Source: Pollenia angustigena (taxonomy: Eukaryota > Arthropoda > Insecta > Diptera > Polleniidae). Taken from it: DNA of 64,000 nucleotides. The position numbers and the translations under genes are program-made. The stretch is from the NCBI GenBank assembly GCA_930367215.1, contig OV884059.1:156548511-156612510 (forward strand), given 5' to 3'. Position 1 is the stretch's first letter. Each line of letters begins with the position of its first letter. Positions 32,505 to 43,710 of this stretch are shown here, piece after piece. The notes under the pieces were generated by a model, which saw nothing but the letters and a program-made list of their open reading frames with translations, did not search any database and was not told where the DNA came from.

Positions 32505-33230
32505 ACTGATTTCGCTACATTTCAATTCCAAACTGCGATTATATTTTTTCCGAGATTGGTCCACATTTATTTGGTTCTTCCGATCCGATTTTGCTGGATT
32601 TGAATTTCAATCTGCTAAGGAGAACTAGAAACAATTTGGCATCAAAAGAATTATTTTCTGTTGAGTTTTTCTGATGTAAGCAGACGGACAGACGGACTCA
32701 ACTAAATCTACAGAGAAAACATTCGCCAAAATTGTTCACCAATTAAATCGTTAATCAATAATAAAATCATTTTTAATTAAAGATTTAATCAAGTGAATTA
32801 AACGTTTTATCAAGTTTATGAAACGTTTAATCAAGTGAATCAAACTTTTAATTGATACTTTGAACTGATTGGTACTTGAACTGATTTCAATCCCAAACTG
32901 CCATTATATTTTTCCCGAGATTGGTCCACATTTATTTGGTTCTTCCGATCCGATTTTGCTGGATTTGAATTTCAATCTGCTAAGGAGAACTAGAAACAAT
33001 TTGACATGAAAAAGATTATTTTCTGATGAGTTTTTCTGATGTAAGCAGACGGACTCAACTAAATCTGCACAGAAAAAATTCTAAAAAATTGTTCACCAAT
33101 TAAAATTTTAATCAATAATAAAATCAGTTTTAATTAAAAATTTAATCAAGTGAATTAAACGTTTTACCAAGTTTATGAAACGTTTAATCAAGTGAATCAA
33201 ACTTTTAATTGATACTATTAATTTGTTTAC
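32505..33230. repeat. Tandem duplication, two ~365-bp units
   Basis: CGAGATTGGTCCACATTTAT, GGTTCTTCCGATCCGATTTT and GCTGGATTTGAATTTCAATC occur at the same spacing in both units (for example 32551 and 32916, offset 365). Each unit ends in part of the AATCAAGTGAATTAAACG MITE. The first MITE copy is cut off after TTGATACTTTGAACTGATT, while the second continues to 33299. The simplest reading is a tandem duplication with its breakpoint inside the MITE. Unit identity is high, so the event is fairly young. Confidence 0.85.
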
Positions 33231-33299
33231 TAGTTTAATTAATTTTTTAATTAATATCACAAACTTTATACTTGAAATCAATTTTTATTTTTTTCTGGG
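33068..33299. mobile_element. CACAGAAAAAATTC MITE, copy in second duplication unit
   Basis: It runs from CACAGAAAAAATTCTAAAAA to ..TTATTTTTTTCTGGG. The core repeats AATCAAGTGAATTAAACG / CAAGTGAATCAAAC words and ends with AATTAATATCACAAACTTT..TTGAAATCAATTTTTA, as in the copies at 44633 and 55132. The partial first-unit copy begins at about 32710 (CAGAGAAAACATTCGCC). Confidence 0.75.
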
Positions 33300-35318
33300 T
33301 ACGTATAATTTCGTCTTAAATAAATAATACTTTACCACTCGTGGTGTATTAGGCAATTTTAAGAAAATGTGCTTTTTTTTATTGGAATACCTTTTTTATT
33401 AGGGCAATCCTTCCCCTGATTTGTTTTATCATGTTTATTATTTGTACATCCTCTAGATACATTTAACTCTCCATGTGGGTGCTGCGCATATTTAAATGCA
33501 CAAATTCTCCCTTCATTCTGGTTTTTTATCTTGTGTCTGAGTTTTTTTTTTCATTATTTTCTGTTACTCTTACATACTTCTCTAAATGATCATAATCATT
33601 TGTGTAGTTCTGTTTTCACTCTTTTATACATTTCTCCTCTAGCACGTTTGACTTTACATTTTAGCCCGCCAGCCCGTGTGTCAGTTAAAATATTGTGTTA
33701 TTCGTTATTATTCTTGTATTCTGTCTGTCTGCCGTCGTCTTTATGACCATTTTGATCTTGAATTTAGTTATTCGTGTATTATGGCTACATCTTCCTGCCT
33801 CTTGCTGGTTCAATCTTGAAAGGTAAATGAAATGGTTAAAGCTCTGGGCGGATGTGTATAAATTGTTGTAAGAACCCCCTTTTTTGTTTGATTTAAAGGT
33901 TTGTTTTTCTTATTCCAAGAAGACGATTAACTTCGAGGGGGAGATGTGAATGACAGAAAGAGTGAGAGAAAGAAAGAGAGCGAGGGAGAACAAATTTAAC
34001 AATGGCAATGAATGGATAATCATGAAATGTTAATTTATTCTTGAAGGTACATTAAAATGATCATAAAAATGTAGTATTAGCGTCTAGTCGAGAGATATTC
34101 AAGTTTTTATTATCTTTTGGATTTTAAAGATACAGGAAATAATCAGATTATTAATAAGACTTAATGAAACGGATTAGTTCTTATTTATGATAAAATTAAA
34201 TTTCACATTTCATTAAAAGAGAAACGATTATTTAGGATTGAAAGTACTAAGTAAGGAACAAATTCTGACCGACTTCAAATGTGACTTAGAAATTATAGAA
34301 ATCGTTATTTATATTTCTATATACTTCTTCGATTATTCTAAGCAGGATAAGCTAATGGATCGATTATGGAATGCTTTGAAATATTAGTTTCGGCGTTAGA
34401 AGATGGAAGAAATAAATCGCTTGAAGAACGGCAGTTTATTTTAACAATCTTAAACTTTTAGTTGCCTGTTGGCAATACAGCCTAGATTTGCTTGCCATCG
34501 ATAGTTATCGATATATATAATTTACTTGTGCATGTATTTTATTTGATTGGACTTTAAGCTAGTAATTAAAACGTCTTTAACACACAACATTATAATTCTT
34601 AAAAGCAAAAACTCTCCAAAAAATTCCAGCATATGTCAAGAACTGTCTCAAAGTGGCCATGTTAGTAGTGCATAAAAAATCTTATGAAGAAAATTTTCAG
34701 TCACATACACAATTTAAGGTTTTTACTGGAATTTATTTTAAGCATCGTTTTTTAACATCACCACCATTAGCACAACATTATAAATTATTAAAATGCCGGT
34801 AACTACAACAGTGATGATCATCATGATGATGACGTTATTGCTGATAATGATGATTTTCATCAACAACATCACGAATAAAAGTCTTAACGGCTGAACGATT
34901 ACGAGACAAGACAAAACTACTCCCGTAGTTAATGAATGTAGATTCCCCCTTTTTTTCCTTCGTTTACATCAAATACTCGCCATAAAATAACAAAAAAAAA
35001 AAACAGAAGATGAAAAATTAAATAAAATAAAAAAAAGATAAATAATAAATAAAACATAAAAAAAAGAATAATAGAAAATAAAAGTTAAAAGATACTGCCA
35101 AATAAATGTTTAAAACTTGCACATGATTGTGTGTGGTACCTTATTTACGAAAATGATCAGGGAATTAAAAGAATTTATTATTTGGTATTGTTCTCTATAT
35201 AATATGTTGATTTAAAAATGAAGTCATAACTTTAAGCAAAACAGTTTATTGAAAAAATTTGTAGTTTGAGTATTAAGGTACTTTTAGCAAAATTTATAAA
35301 TTTTTTTAAAATTAATCA
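33300..35318. other. Low-copy DNA with purine and GAT tracts, no gene
   Basis: A GA-rich purine tract lies at about 33950-33990, GATGATCATCATGATGATG and more GAT/CAT units at about 34808-34870, and A-rich tracts at about 34990-35090. No frames with domains were seen. This looks like unique intronic or intergenic DNA. Confidence 0.45.
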
Positions 35319-35320
35319 TA

Positions 35321-36555
35321 CACTGATAGAATTGGCGTGACAACCCTGATGACAAGTGTCTTCGTTTTGTCCCCATGCCACGATTTATTATTGTGATTTC
35401 AGCCATAACATCACTTGGCCAAATTTTCATTAGGTGAAATTAAGTCATCATTGCGATAATACAGCGGCATCACAGAACCGACGAATCGTAGTCAGTTTAA
35501 ATGTCATTATTCCATGACTCAGTAACATCGAAGAAAGGACTCGTGAGCCTGTCTTCAAATTGAGTCATTGGGATTTACTTTAAGTCAAAGTGAGAGAAGT
35601 AGATAACAAACTTACCCGTTAGACATGTTTGTTTTACTTTTATTGTAATTCACCATTTGTTTACAGAAGAACTCTCAATTATAGCACAGGAAAATATATC
35701 TCAAGAAAATTTTCAACAACACAGTTTGCTAAAAAAAATTTCAGGTCAATTTTTTATTTGATTCAATGAAAAAAATTCATCAAATTACACTTTGTAAAAA
35801 AGCACTCAATAAAACATTTTTTATTATGAAATAATTAAATATTTCTTCATATTCAATAAAAAATATTTGAATCAAAGTATTTTTACAACTCTTGTCCATT
35901 GTTTAATAGCTTTTATACTTTTATGTGAGTGTTTGTAATTCTTATTCGCTTTACAGTTTTGTTTGTATAACATCTTTAGTTTTTCCGAAGTCTTTGGAAA
36001 AGGTTTCCTGATGAAATTTTAGTGTATATAAAGACGAAAAATTGGGAATTTAGCACATCATAATTAATAAATAAAAAACAAGATTCGCTTAACATTTTGT
36101 TTGATTTGTTTATTCAAGATTTCCAGCAATTTATTTCAACAAATCACTTAAAAATTTTGTTCAAAAAAAAAAAAAAAAAAAAAATTATTTTGGGCAACGT
36201 TTTTATTGACTCAATAAACTTGGTTGTTGACTAAAAATTCAATTACTATACCTACAAACATTTTTATCAATACCGCAAAAATCGTCAACGCAGAAAATTC
36301 CAAATTTTTTTAATCAAATATGCGATTTTCGAATCCAAATATGAAAATTATTTTTTTCTGTGTAAGACACCAGCAGAATGCCCGATATTGTTTTCGTAAT
36401 TATTCTACTTTGAAAATATTTTAAAATTAAAAAAAAAATTCAATAATTAAAACAAATAGAATATGGGAATTTTTGCTTCTTACTTTACTTTTAAACATAA
36501 AAATATGGTTAATAACGCACAAAATGTGGCTTCAAATTGAGGTTACTCTTTTTGA
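35321..36555 (-). mobile_element. CACTGATAGAAAA element, copy C (reversed, interrupted, truncated)
   Basis: It starts CACTGATAGAATTGGCGTGA after TA, and runs as the reverse complement of copy B (..TTTGACCCCATG.., ..ACATGTTTGTTTTAC). At ~35647 it is interrupted and resumes at 36363 with TAAGACACCAGCAGAATGCC, continuing to ACAAAATGTGGCTTCAAATT near 36535. The terminal ~100 bp present in copy B is missing. The 139-kb-type frames here are absent; only short chance frames exist. Confidence 0.7.
35648..36362. mobile_element. Insertion in copy C ending ..TTTTTTTCTGTG
   Basis: Comparison with copy B (CTTATATAAAACAAAAGTAAAAC) shows ~715 bp inserted at a TA. The right end ..ATTATTTTTTTCTGTG|TA matches the CACAGAAAAAA terminus of the MITE family at 44633 and 55132. 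The left end ATTCACCATTTGTTTACAG does not mirror it, so the insert may be composite or rearranged. It includes an A-run at 36163-36182, and GGGAATTTAGCACATCATAA at about 36046, which recurs near 61272. Confidence 0.55.
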
Positions 36556-36858
36556 GATTGGCAACGCTATTCAACTGGCGTTGAACATATGTTTTGTGCA
36601 AGAACATGCACTGATTTTTCACACTTGCTCTTGGGTAGTGCGAGGTGCAAGAGTCAGTGCGAAATTATTTTCTACATAGTTGTTGTTATGTTTCAAACAA
36701 ACTTCGCATTTTCGCATTCTTGCAAGGCTAAAAATGGTGACGTGAGTTACTCTAATAAAGTAAAAAAAAGCAAAAATTTGATTGCAATCCAAATTATCCG
36801 GAAGTTTTTCCTTTCCCCATTTTTATCTGTATAAATTCAGTTGTAAAAATGGGAGAAG
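36556..36858. other. AT-rich DNA, nothing recognised
   Basis: Short overlapping frames lack domains. TTCGCATTTTCGCATTCTTGC near 36703 is a small direct repeat. Confidence 0.4.
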
Positions 36859-37137
36859 GCAAGAAATGGCTGTAGGAAATATCGCCCAAAGAAAAATGGC
36901 CCAAGAAAAAAAATTAAAAATCACCGAAATGAAGAATCGCCCAAAAGAACACGAAAAATGGCCCAAAAAGTTAAATATGAAATTTTGTCAAAAAAAAAAA
37001 AAAAAAAAAACGAAAAAGGGCCCAAAAAAATGAAAAATTACCCAAAAAGCAAAAACGAATTTTTTCCCAAAAAAGAAAAAATTACCCAATTTGCAAAAAA
37101 CCGACAAAACTATTTTTAAAGAAACTTATTTTACCAA

Positions 37138-37690
37138 AACAAAAACCGGCTTCGCTAACTAAAGCTTCTCTGCATAGCCGGCCTTCGGCCGGGCCCAAGG
37201 ATTTTCTACTCTATGATATAACAAAGACCGGCTTCGTTAACTAAAGCTTCTCTGCGCAGACGGCCTTGGTCGGTCGCAAGTATTTTTTCCTTTATGGTTT
37301 AACAAGAACCGTTTTCACTAAGTAAAGCTTCTAAAATCTGTCTTGTTTCCGAACGAAGGCCGACTTCGCAGAGAAGCTTTAGTCAGCGAAGCCGGTTTTT
37401 GTTATATCATAGATTAGAGAATCCTTGGGCCCGGCCAAAGGCCGGCTATGCAGAGAAGCCAGTATTTGTTATACCATAGAGGAGAAAATCCTTGTGCCCG
37501 GCCGATGGCCGGCTATGCAGAGAAGCTTTAGTTAGCGAAGCCGGTTTTTGTTATACCATAGAGGAGAAAATCCTTGCGCCCGGCCGAAGGCCCGCTGTGC
37601 AGAGAAGCTTTAGTTAGCGGAGCCGTACTTGTTTTATCAAAGAGGAGAAAATCCTTGCGCCCGGCCTTAGGCCGGCTATGCTTTCGAGTT
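37138..37690. repeat. GC-rich ~82-bp tandem array with an orientation switch
   Basis: The unit contains ACCGGCTTCGCTAACTAAAG, CTTCTCTGCATAGCCGGCC, a hairpin CCGGCCTTCGGCCGG, and AAGGATTTTCTACTCTATGA. About 2.3 units run forward (accggcttcg at 37145 and 37227, spacing 82). From about 37345 about four units run in the opposite orientation (ATCCTTG at 37421, 37488, 37570 and 37651; spacings 67, 82 and 81, the first unit lacking 15 bp). The minus frame at 37528-37710 is a repeating ~27-residue peptide that follows from the ~81-bp period. It contrasts sharply with the AT-rich host element. Confidence 0.9.
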
Positions 37691-37699
37691 TGTAAGCGT

Positions 37700-37820
37700 G
37701 TTGTGGACATTATGACACTCTACAAAGTGACCTAACGTCCACGGACTTTATGACACTGCTCTGATGGACATTATGACACTTTTCAAAGTGCATGGATACT
37801 GTGACACATTTTGGAGTGCC
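37700..37820 (+). repeat. Irregular repeat of TGGACATTATGACAC
   Basis: TGGACATTATGACAC at 37704 and 37765, CGGACTTTATGACAC at 37742 and TGGATACTGTGACAC at 37793. Three of the four are followed by a CAAAGTG or GGAGTG word. Spacing is irregular (38, 23, 28), so this is a word cluster rather than a clean array. Confidence 0.7.
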
Positions 37821-38178
37821 ACCTTTTTGCAATATGTCCCGTTATTTTTACAAATAACATTAAGGAATTACGTATAACGATAATGAATGATTAGGACAAA
37901 TAGTATGTAAGATTTGGACGAAATTTTATAAATGAAAGATGGCCCAAAAAAATGGTCTGTTTTTCATACAATATTTTTGGGTGATTTTTCATGATGAAAA
38001 ATCACCAAATTTAAAAAACGAAAAATCACCCAATAATAACGAAAAATAGCCCACAAATTTTGGGTCACTTTTCATATGAATTCAGGCCCAATTTTACATG
38101 GAATTTTTTTGGGCGATTTTTCATAATTTTTTTTGGGCCATTTTTCTTTGGGCGATTTTTCCTACAGCCGTAAGAAAT

Positions 38179-40139
38179 ATTTTTGTAATTTCGGTTAAAA
38201 ACCATGAAAACTGAGTGATAATTTTGAGTCGTTCTAGCTCAAGCAAAATATCATTGTCTTCATACATAAGCATGCCGTGACATTGAGAATCTGTCAAACA
38301 CTGCTCTTCTTGCACTGTTCAGCAACTAGCTGATATATATTACATACACATATATATGCAAGGAATAACAGGTCTTAAAGTTTACAAAACTAATTAATTG
38401 GCTCAACTGGGAATTTTGTTTTCTTTTGTTATCATCTGAACTGATCTGTTTGGAGTATGTACTGTATATACATATGTATATATAAGCACTACAGTTTGAA
38501 GACTTATTATTTCATAAAAATATTCATTTACAGGAACTTGACCAAACATGGACGAGGAATTAATCTATGAAAAAAAAACTTTAGTTGTCAGTTGTTTAAC
38601 ATAAATTTCATTCTTTTAAATCTCTACTCCAAGCTATGTTTATCAAAAAAAACTAAAAAGACTAACGCTACACAAAACGAGATGAATGGAATGGATGAGT
38701 GGTTACTGGATGAGTGACTAAATAAATGAATGAATAAACGAATAAATAGTTGGTTAAAAGAACAAACTAAAAAAAATTTAAAAAAAAAAAATACCAAACT
38801 ATAGAACTACAAACGATAAGTGCTGCCAGCAAAAATGATTTTTAATGGAGATGGATGCATGCATCATTATAAAGTAAGTTTTTCCATTTTGTTTAATGAA
38901 AATGTGTCTCTTGGCATTTTGTGATATGTTTGTTTGTATGTATTTTGACTACAATGGATGATTCAAATACAGTTCAACGTGTAGATTCAATGATCACTGA
39001 ACCGTTTACGTTTTTGAACTGTTTCAAGGTCTGACCGTAAAACAACAATACACCAACAACATAAGCAGCAGCAGCAGTAACAAACAACAAAATTTAATGT
39101 TTGTAATAATACGACACAACATAAAACAAGACCAAGAAGCAACAACATCATCATCTTAAGTAGCAGCAGCAGCAGTAAATTTAATGATCATCTTTAGCAG
39201 CAACATTGTCATCGTCATTGCTGGTACTGCGATTGTTGGAGTTTGGGGAGGAGCGGAAGTGGGAAACGAAAAATTGATATTTTCATTTAACCATTGTAGT
39301 TTTCTTCTTCTTTAACTATGAAACAGTGATGGGCACATTATCAATTTCTCGTTCAGTGAGCTTAGGCAAGAAAATTATGCTGGCTTCACGCTGACACACG
39401 TACTCTATAAAGTTTTTTTCTTTCTACTCTCTTTTTGAATCTAGATAAAATTACAAAACCATCACCTGTACTTGCTATGCTCGTTCTTTGTTGTTATTTC
39501 TCAATGCGAATCTCTTGCTGTTACACATACAATTGTATGTGTGTTGCCCAACACTGCGTTAAAGACACAAAACTGGAAGAATCATTGGCATTAATGTTGC
39601 CGGAGCGATTGCTTAACTATTATTATTTACTGGCTGCATGGTTCAAGCTCTTGCGGTTGTAATACCTTTTAGACCATACTTTGTATTTTGTTTATGTTTT
39701 TTTCTTCCACTGTTTTTTGGGATGTTGCTAATGCCAGCCCTAAAGCAGTTTCTAGTTTACTGCCACTAAACTAGAAATTGATTGTTGGTTGTAATCGTTT
39801 AGGTAACTAAAATTGGGTCTGTATGGGTAGCTGGATGGATGGGTGACTGGCTGAGTGTTTTTTTTTTTTTCTTTAATGGAAATGGGGAGGGATGAAGTGA
39901 TTGTCAGCTTAAGACTGTAATGATTTTTTTTTTGTAATATTTTTTCTAATATTCCATTATTGATGTTCGTTTGCTGGTTGTTGACAAAACAGATGCTTAG
40001 CAGCTTGGAAAGTTTATTGGTCCAATAGTTTGTAAAATGATAAGCATTATTTAGTTTTTTTTTGTATAATTCTGTTGTAATAGAAATGACATTTGTTAAC
40101 CGTTCCATGTATTATCTTATAGTAAGATAATTATTATGC
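38179..40139. other. Low-copy DNA with CAG/CAA tracts, no gene
   Basis: CAG tracts lie at about 39065-39080 and 39162-39176, a GAATGA/AATAAA-rich stretch at 38690-38760, and CAACATCATCATC near 39148. A small palindrome TTTCTAGTTTACTGCCACTAAACTAGAAA lies at about 39750-39778. Frames at 39435-39662 and 39752-40108 show no domain. This looks like unique intronic or intergenic DNA. Confidence 0.45.
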
Positions 40140-40375
40140 ATTTGTGATGATGCGTGTTTACCGATCCACTCAAATCAATTTTCGGAGTCCATCTGGTTGG
40201 CTGATTGTCTGTCCATGTGATCTTGTGCTTCAAGTTAAGGTCGAACAATCTTATTCGGTTGGTTTTAAGATTAAGTTAGCTTCGAACTTATTTTATTGCT
40301 ATGTGCCCCAAATATAATGGTTTAGGGTATCATATGGTCGGGCTTGGACGACTATACTTTCTTACTTGTTTTCTT
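40140..40375 (+). repeat. 3' end of the dipteran GTCGG-repeat
   Basis: Contains GAGTCCATCTGGTTGGCTGA, TGTCCATGTGATCTTGTGC and the end GGTTTAGGGTATCATATGGTCG, GGCTTGGACGACTATACTTT, CTTACTTGTTTTC. The end has the family hairpin GTCGGGCTTGGACGAC. The same end is at 41876-41925 and, reversed, at 47833. The 5' part is missing. Confidence 0.65.
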
Positions 40376-40949
40376 TTTATTGAAAAATGTAAAATTAGTT
40401 ATTCAAAATTTAACTTTTATCTGTTACTGCCCTTTTATGATCTGCTCTTAAATTTCAAATTATTTATGACTCATTTCGTTATATCCCGTAGTATTGGGTT
40501 AATATTACTGCTTCTCAAATTGGTTTATCTCCGTAGAATTTCATATTTATGTAACAAAAAACAAAAAAATTACATGTGTTCCGAATGTACAATTCTATTG
40601 TTCGTAATAAACTGTTTGTTAATAAACGCAGTCAGTTTTTTTTTAAGTTATTATTTAAATACATTAATTATTTTTTTTATCTTATTGTATTTCAAAACTC
40701 TTAAAACTCGGATAAAGTAAGAAAAAAAGAAGTTGTATACAAAACTTGTACGATATACTGTTTTGTAGAACCTAAAGAACTTGAGGTAGTTTCACAACTA
40801 ACCAAAATTAGACGAAACAATCGAAAATTTTATTGGAAAAAACTTAGTAGTAAAATGTTTTAAATAATTAGTTAACGTTGTTTAATTAAGTAACGGTTAA
40901 TTCCATTTTATCAAATAGGTAAATATTTTTACCATAACAATAGAATATT
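40376..40949. other. AT-rich DNA, no gene
   Basis: The 139-aa plus frame 40301-40720 is the longest in the window. It begins inside the repeat end above, is F/L/Y/I-rich as expected from AT-rich DNA, and shows no motif; I judge it chance. Confidence 0.45.
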
Positions 40950-41925
40950 TAAACCACCACCACAATAGTGTAGAGGGTAGTGCTGGGAAACTATCGAAAA
41001 TATCGATAGTCTATCGATAGTTTCCCAACACTACCCTCAAATATCGAAAATATCGATAGGAAAAATATAAATATCGATATTTTTATTATTTAAAATACAG
41101 CTATGAAGATATCTAACAGCAGCTATACACACACAGTTTTTTGCCGCAAATTTTTACTATATTATTAATTCGCTCTGAATTGCAGCAATGAATACAAACA
41201 ACAAGAATAGCAAGTGGTATGGATTGCTTAGCAGTGCTTTTTACTGCTAATTTAAGGCCTTTAAGTCGAAATTTGTACATGGGTATATAGGGACTGAAAT
41301 GTCAAATATTTTTGTAATGTTGTAAAAAAAAATGCAAATCCAAATGCAATTGCAGGCATAAGACAAAACAATGAACGACCAATAGAGGATAAGTCCGCTA
41401 GATTGATTACCTTTTTGGGTTTAGAATTTAGAAAATTTTTAAAGTTGGAATGCAATATCTTATAGTCCCTGTTACTTCGGTTCCTTCAGAAAGTTACTTA
41501 TTAATTTAAAAAAAGCTGCACTCTAAAATAACGTGCGTATATACGTACGTCTCATACGCCTTATAAAAAATAATTAATGTTTTTCTGCACAAGTACAAAC
41601 ATTCAGTCGATAGTAATATCGATATATCGATAGTGAAATCTGAACTATCGATAAATATCGATAGTAGAAAATATCGATAGTATCCCAGCACTAGTAGAGG
41701 GTACTATGATTTTGTGCTGATGTCTCTAACACCTTAAAATATTAGTCCTAAGCCCACCTTTACGTATACCGATTAACTCAGAATCACTTTCTGAGTCGAA
41801 TTAACGATGTTTGTCCGGCTGGCTTGCTGTCCATGTGAACCTTGTGTAAATTTGGTACAAAGGTTCTAATGTGGTGTAGGGTATCATAAAGTCGAGCTTA
41901 ACCGACTATACTTTTTTATTTATTT
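40950..41925 (+). repeat. Dipteran GTCGG-repeat, split by a hAT MITE
   Basis: The left part AAACCACCACCACAATAGTG/TAGAGGG stops at 40977 and continues at 41702 with TACTATGATTTTGTGCTGAT. It reads on through CCGGCTGGCTTGCTGTCCAT to the end GTGTAGGGTATCATAAAGTC, GAGCTTAACCGACTATACTT. It shares its 3' end with 40140-40375. Removing 40978-41693 plus one duplication restores a continuous repeat. Confidence 0.7.
40978..41693. mobile_element. 716-bp hAT MITE with ATCGATA words
   Basis: The ends TAGTGCTGGGAAACTATCGA and (reverse complement) TAGTGCTGGGATACTATCGA are flanked by a perfect 8-bp duplication GTAGAGGG (40970-40977, 41694-41701). AATATCGATAG / CTATCGATAG / ATCGATAT words are repeated on both sides. 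On the left, the terminal segment is followed by its own inverted copy (..CTATCGATAGTTTCCCAACA, CTACCCT), making a ~64-bp palindrome. The interior has no coding potential. Confidence 0.92.
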
Positions 41926-42017
41926 TTTAGTGTGGATCTGGACTCAAAAGGTTGGGTAAATGCTGCCGTGATTATGATTTATCTTCAAATTATTTAAAAC
42001 TTATGATTATTTTAAAC

Positions 42018-42098
42018 CAGTGATAACCACTCCATCTGCGACTGCAAACAAGCACATAATATCTTTGTGTGCGTGCGTTCGGGGCTTGGTTATCACTG
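42018..42098. mobile_element. 81-bp hAT micro-MITE
   Basis: The ends CAGTGATAACCAC and (reverse complement) CAGTGATAACCAA are flanked by a perfect 8-bp duplication TTTTAAAC (42010-42017, 42099-42106). Only ~55 bp separate the terminal repeats (..CATCTGCGACTGCAAACAAG.., ..GTGTGCGTGCGTTCGGGG). This is very small for a hAT derivative, but the duplication and CAG..CTG ends fit well. Confidence 0.82.
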
Positions 42099-42106
42099 TT
42101 TTAAAC

Positions 42107-43710
42107 TAATGAGTGATTCCTATGAGATGAACAATAACGACATTTAAATTTTTTAATATTTATTTATTTTAATATTAATTTACGTTTTTTCTTATTTAAC
42201 AAATTGATCTTAACTCACAATTCCATCGTAAACAACTTTAAATGAATTTTTCTGTTTTGTTATTGAATTTTAATGTGTTTTTATTTAAAAAAGCTTTAAG
42301 CCATTTTTTTAGCCCATTTTTAGCCATTTTTTAGCCATTTTTTCCGTAAATTTAGCAATTTTTGGTCACCAACTTCTTGGCAACACTGCTTTCTTGCAAT
42401 AGTTCTATTTCCTCAATATTTCACATATCGTCAGCTCAGAATATGTTTGGCGCATATAAAAAAAACGACAAAGAAGATTTACATGAAGATTTCACAAAAT
42501 GTACCCGATAGAATTTTTTTTATATTTTTACCACTGCTTCCGGTATACGTTTTGAAGAAAAATATAAATTTTTGCGCACTTTCATGAATAAAGTTAGAAT
42601 TTAATATTTTTTTTTTTTGAAAATGAAAAATATTGTTTTGTGCCGCATACGCCATTTTTCTAAAAAAAAATTAAATAAGTGGCTTTTTGTGCTGCATACG
42701 TATACTTATTGCGTGAGTGACTTACTCATTCATCATCGTACAGCCTAAACGCCTGAAGCTAAAGACTTGAAATTTGGACCGGAGGTGGATCTCGCCCCAA
42801 ATCGATCCACTAAGACGGTATTTTTAAAAATTCAAATGCTTAGGGGGTAAAAAAGGGTAAATTCGGAAACCATTTATGTCCAAAACTAAAAAAAATACAA
42901 AAAAACTGTAATACATATCGTTGTTCTTTTAAAAAAAAAAGGGGACAGATGTGTGGTACTTTTTTGAAATTTGGCTCTTTTAGGGTGAAAACGGGTAAAC
43001 CTGAATTTTTGGTACGTTTTTGTCAGCCCATCTATCTTTGGTCCAATAAACCTAGAATTCGAAACTTATCAAAAAAAAAAAAAATACAAATACAAGTTGG
43101 GTACTTTTTCGAAATTCGAACGTGTGAAAATCGTAATTATTTTTGGTACTTTTTTACAAAACATTTTGCATTTTGCAATTTTTGATACTATAATGGGGGG
43201 AAAAAATTGTACCAAAATGGGAAATACGGGAAATGTAATGTCTTTCTTCAATTTTTTGGTTCTACAACTGGTATTTTTTAATTATCGTTAATATTTGACC
43301 TCAAAACATAAAATTCAACATGCAATGAATGCTTTATATCTCAAAAACCACAAAAAATTTCGCGAAACAGATTTTGGATTTAAAAAGGCGGTATTCAAAA
43401 TATATATACCCCATACCTAACTCAATTTTTCAAACCAATTCTGAGCTGCCAACCTTTGGTTTACATTAAAGCTTTATAAATTGAAATTTGATTCGTTAAA
43501 CACATTCGAAAAATAAAAAAATGGAAGTGTGTGAAAATAAATATGAAAAATTAAATTAATTTTTAAAAAATATCGCATGCGTTTTATATAGAAAATACGA
43601 CTACTTACACGAAATTTTACAGTTTTTTATGAAGAATCAATAATTTTTATTTAATATTTAAAACTAATTAGATATTTAATTAGTCTTTTTATATACAAAT
43701 TTATTAGTGA
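42107..43710. other. AT-rich DNA with GTACC/GGGTAA words, no gene
   Basis: 42730-43240 holds loosely repeated text (GGGGTAAAAAAGGGTAAATTC, GGTACTTTTTTGAAATTTGG, GGGTACTTTTTCGAAATTCG) related to 1080-1500. TAGCCATTTTTAGCC words recur at about 42300-42345. Frames are chance. Confidence 0.35.

Larger units (their letters stand above)
36868..38169. mobile_element. 1.3-kb MULE-like element, GAAAAATGGCCCA words
   Basis: The ends GGCTGTAGGAAATATCGCCC and (reverse complement) GGCTGTAGGAAAAATCGCCC match at 36 of the first 37 bases. The flanks GCAAGAAAT (36859-36867) and GTAAGAAAT (38170-38178) match at 8 of 9, the duplication length of Mutator-like elements. AAAAATGGCCCAA / GAAAAATCGCCCA / AAAAATTACCCAA words are iterated about 8 times on the left (36880-37095) and 8 times on the right (37930-38165). 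No transposase. The middle carries a GC-rich array (37138-37690). Short frames here are translations of the words. Confidence 0.8.

Noticed and set aside
37528..37710. 60-aa frame with repeated KASLHS..AGRKDFLL text
   Set aside because: Translation of the 82-bp tandem array; noted as a repeat, not called a gene.
36868..38169. CRISPR-like reading of the iterated GAAAAATGGCCCA words
   Set aside because: Spacing is irregular, words are degenerate, there are no unique spacers, and the setting is eukaryotic DNA between terminal inverted repeats.
40301..40720. 139-aa open frame, the longest in the window, hydrophobic
   Set aside because: Starts inside a repeat end, is rich in F/L/Y/I as expected for AT-rich DNA, and has no motif.
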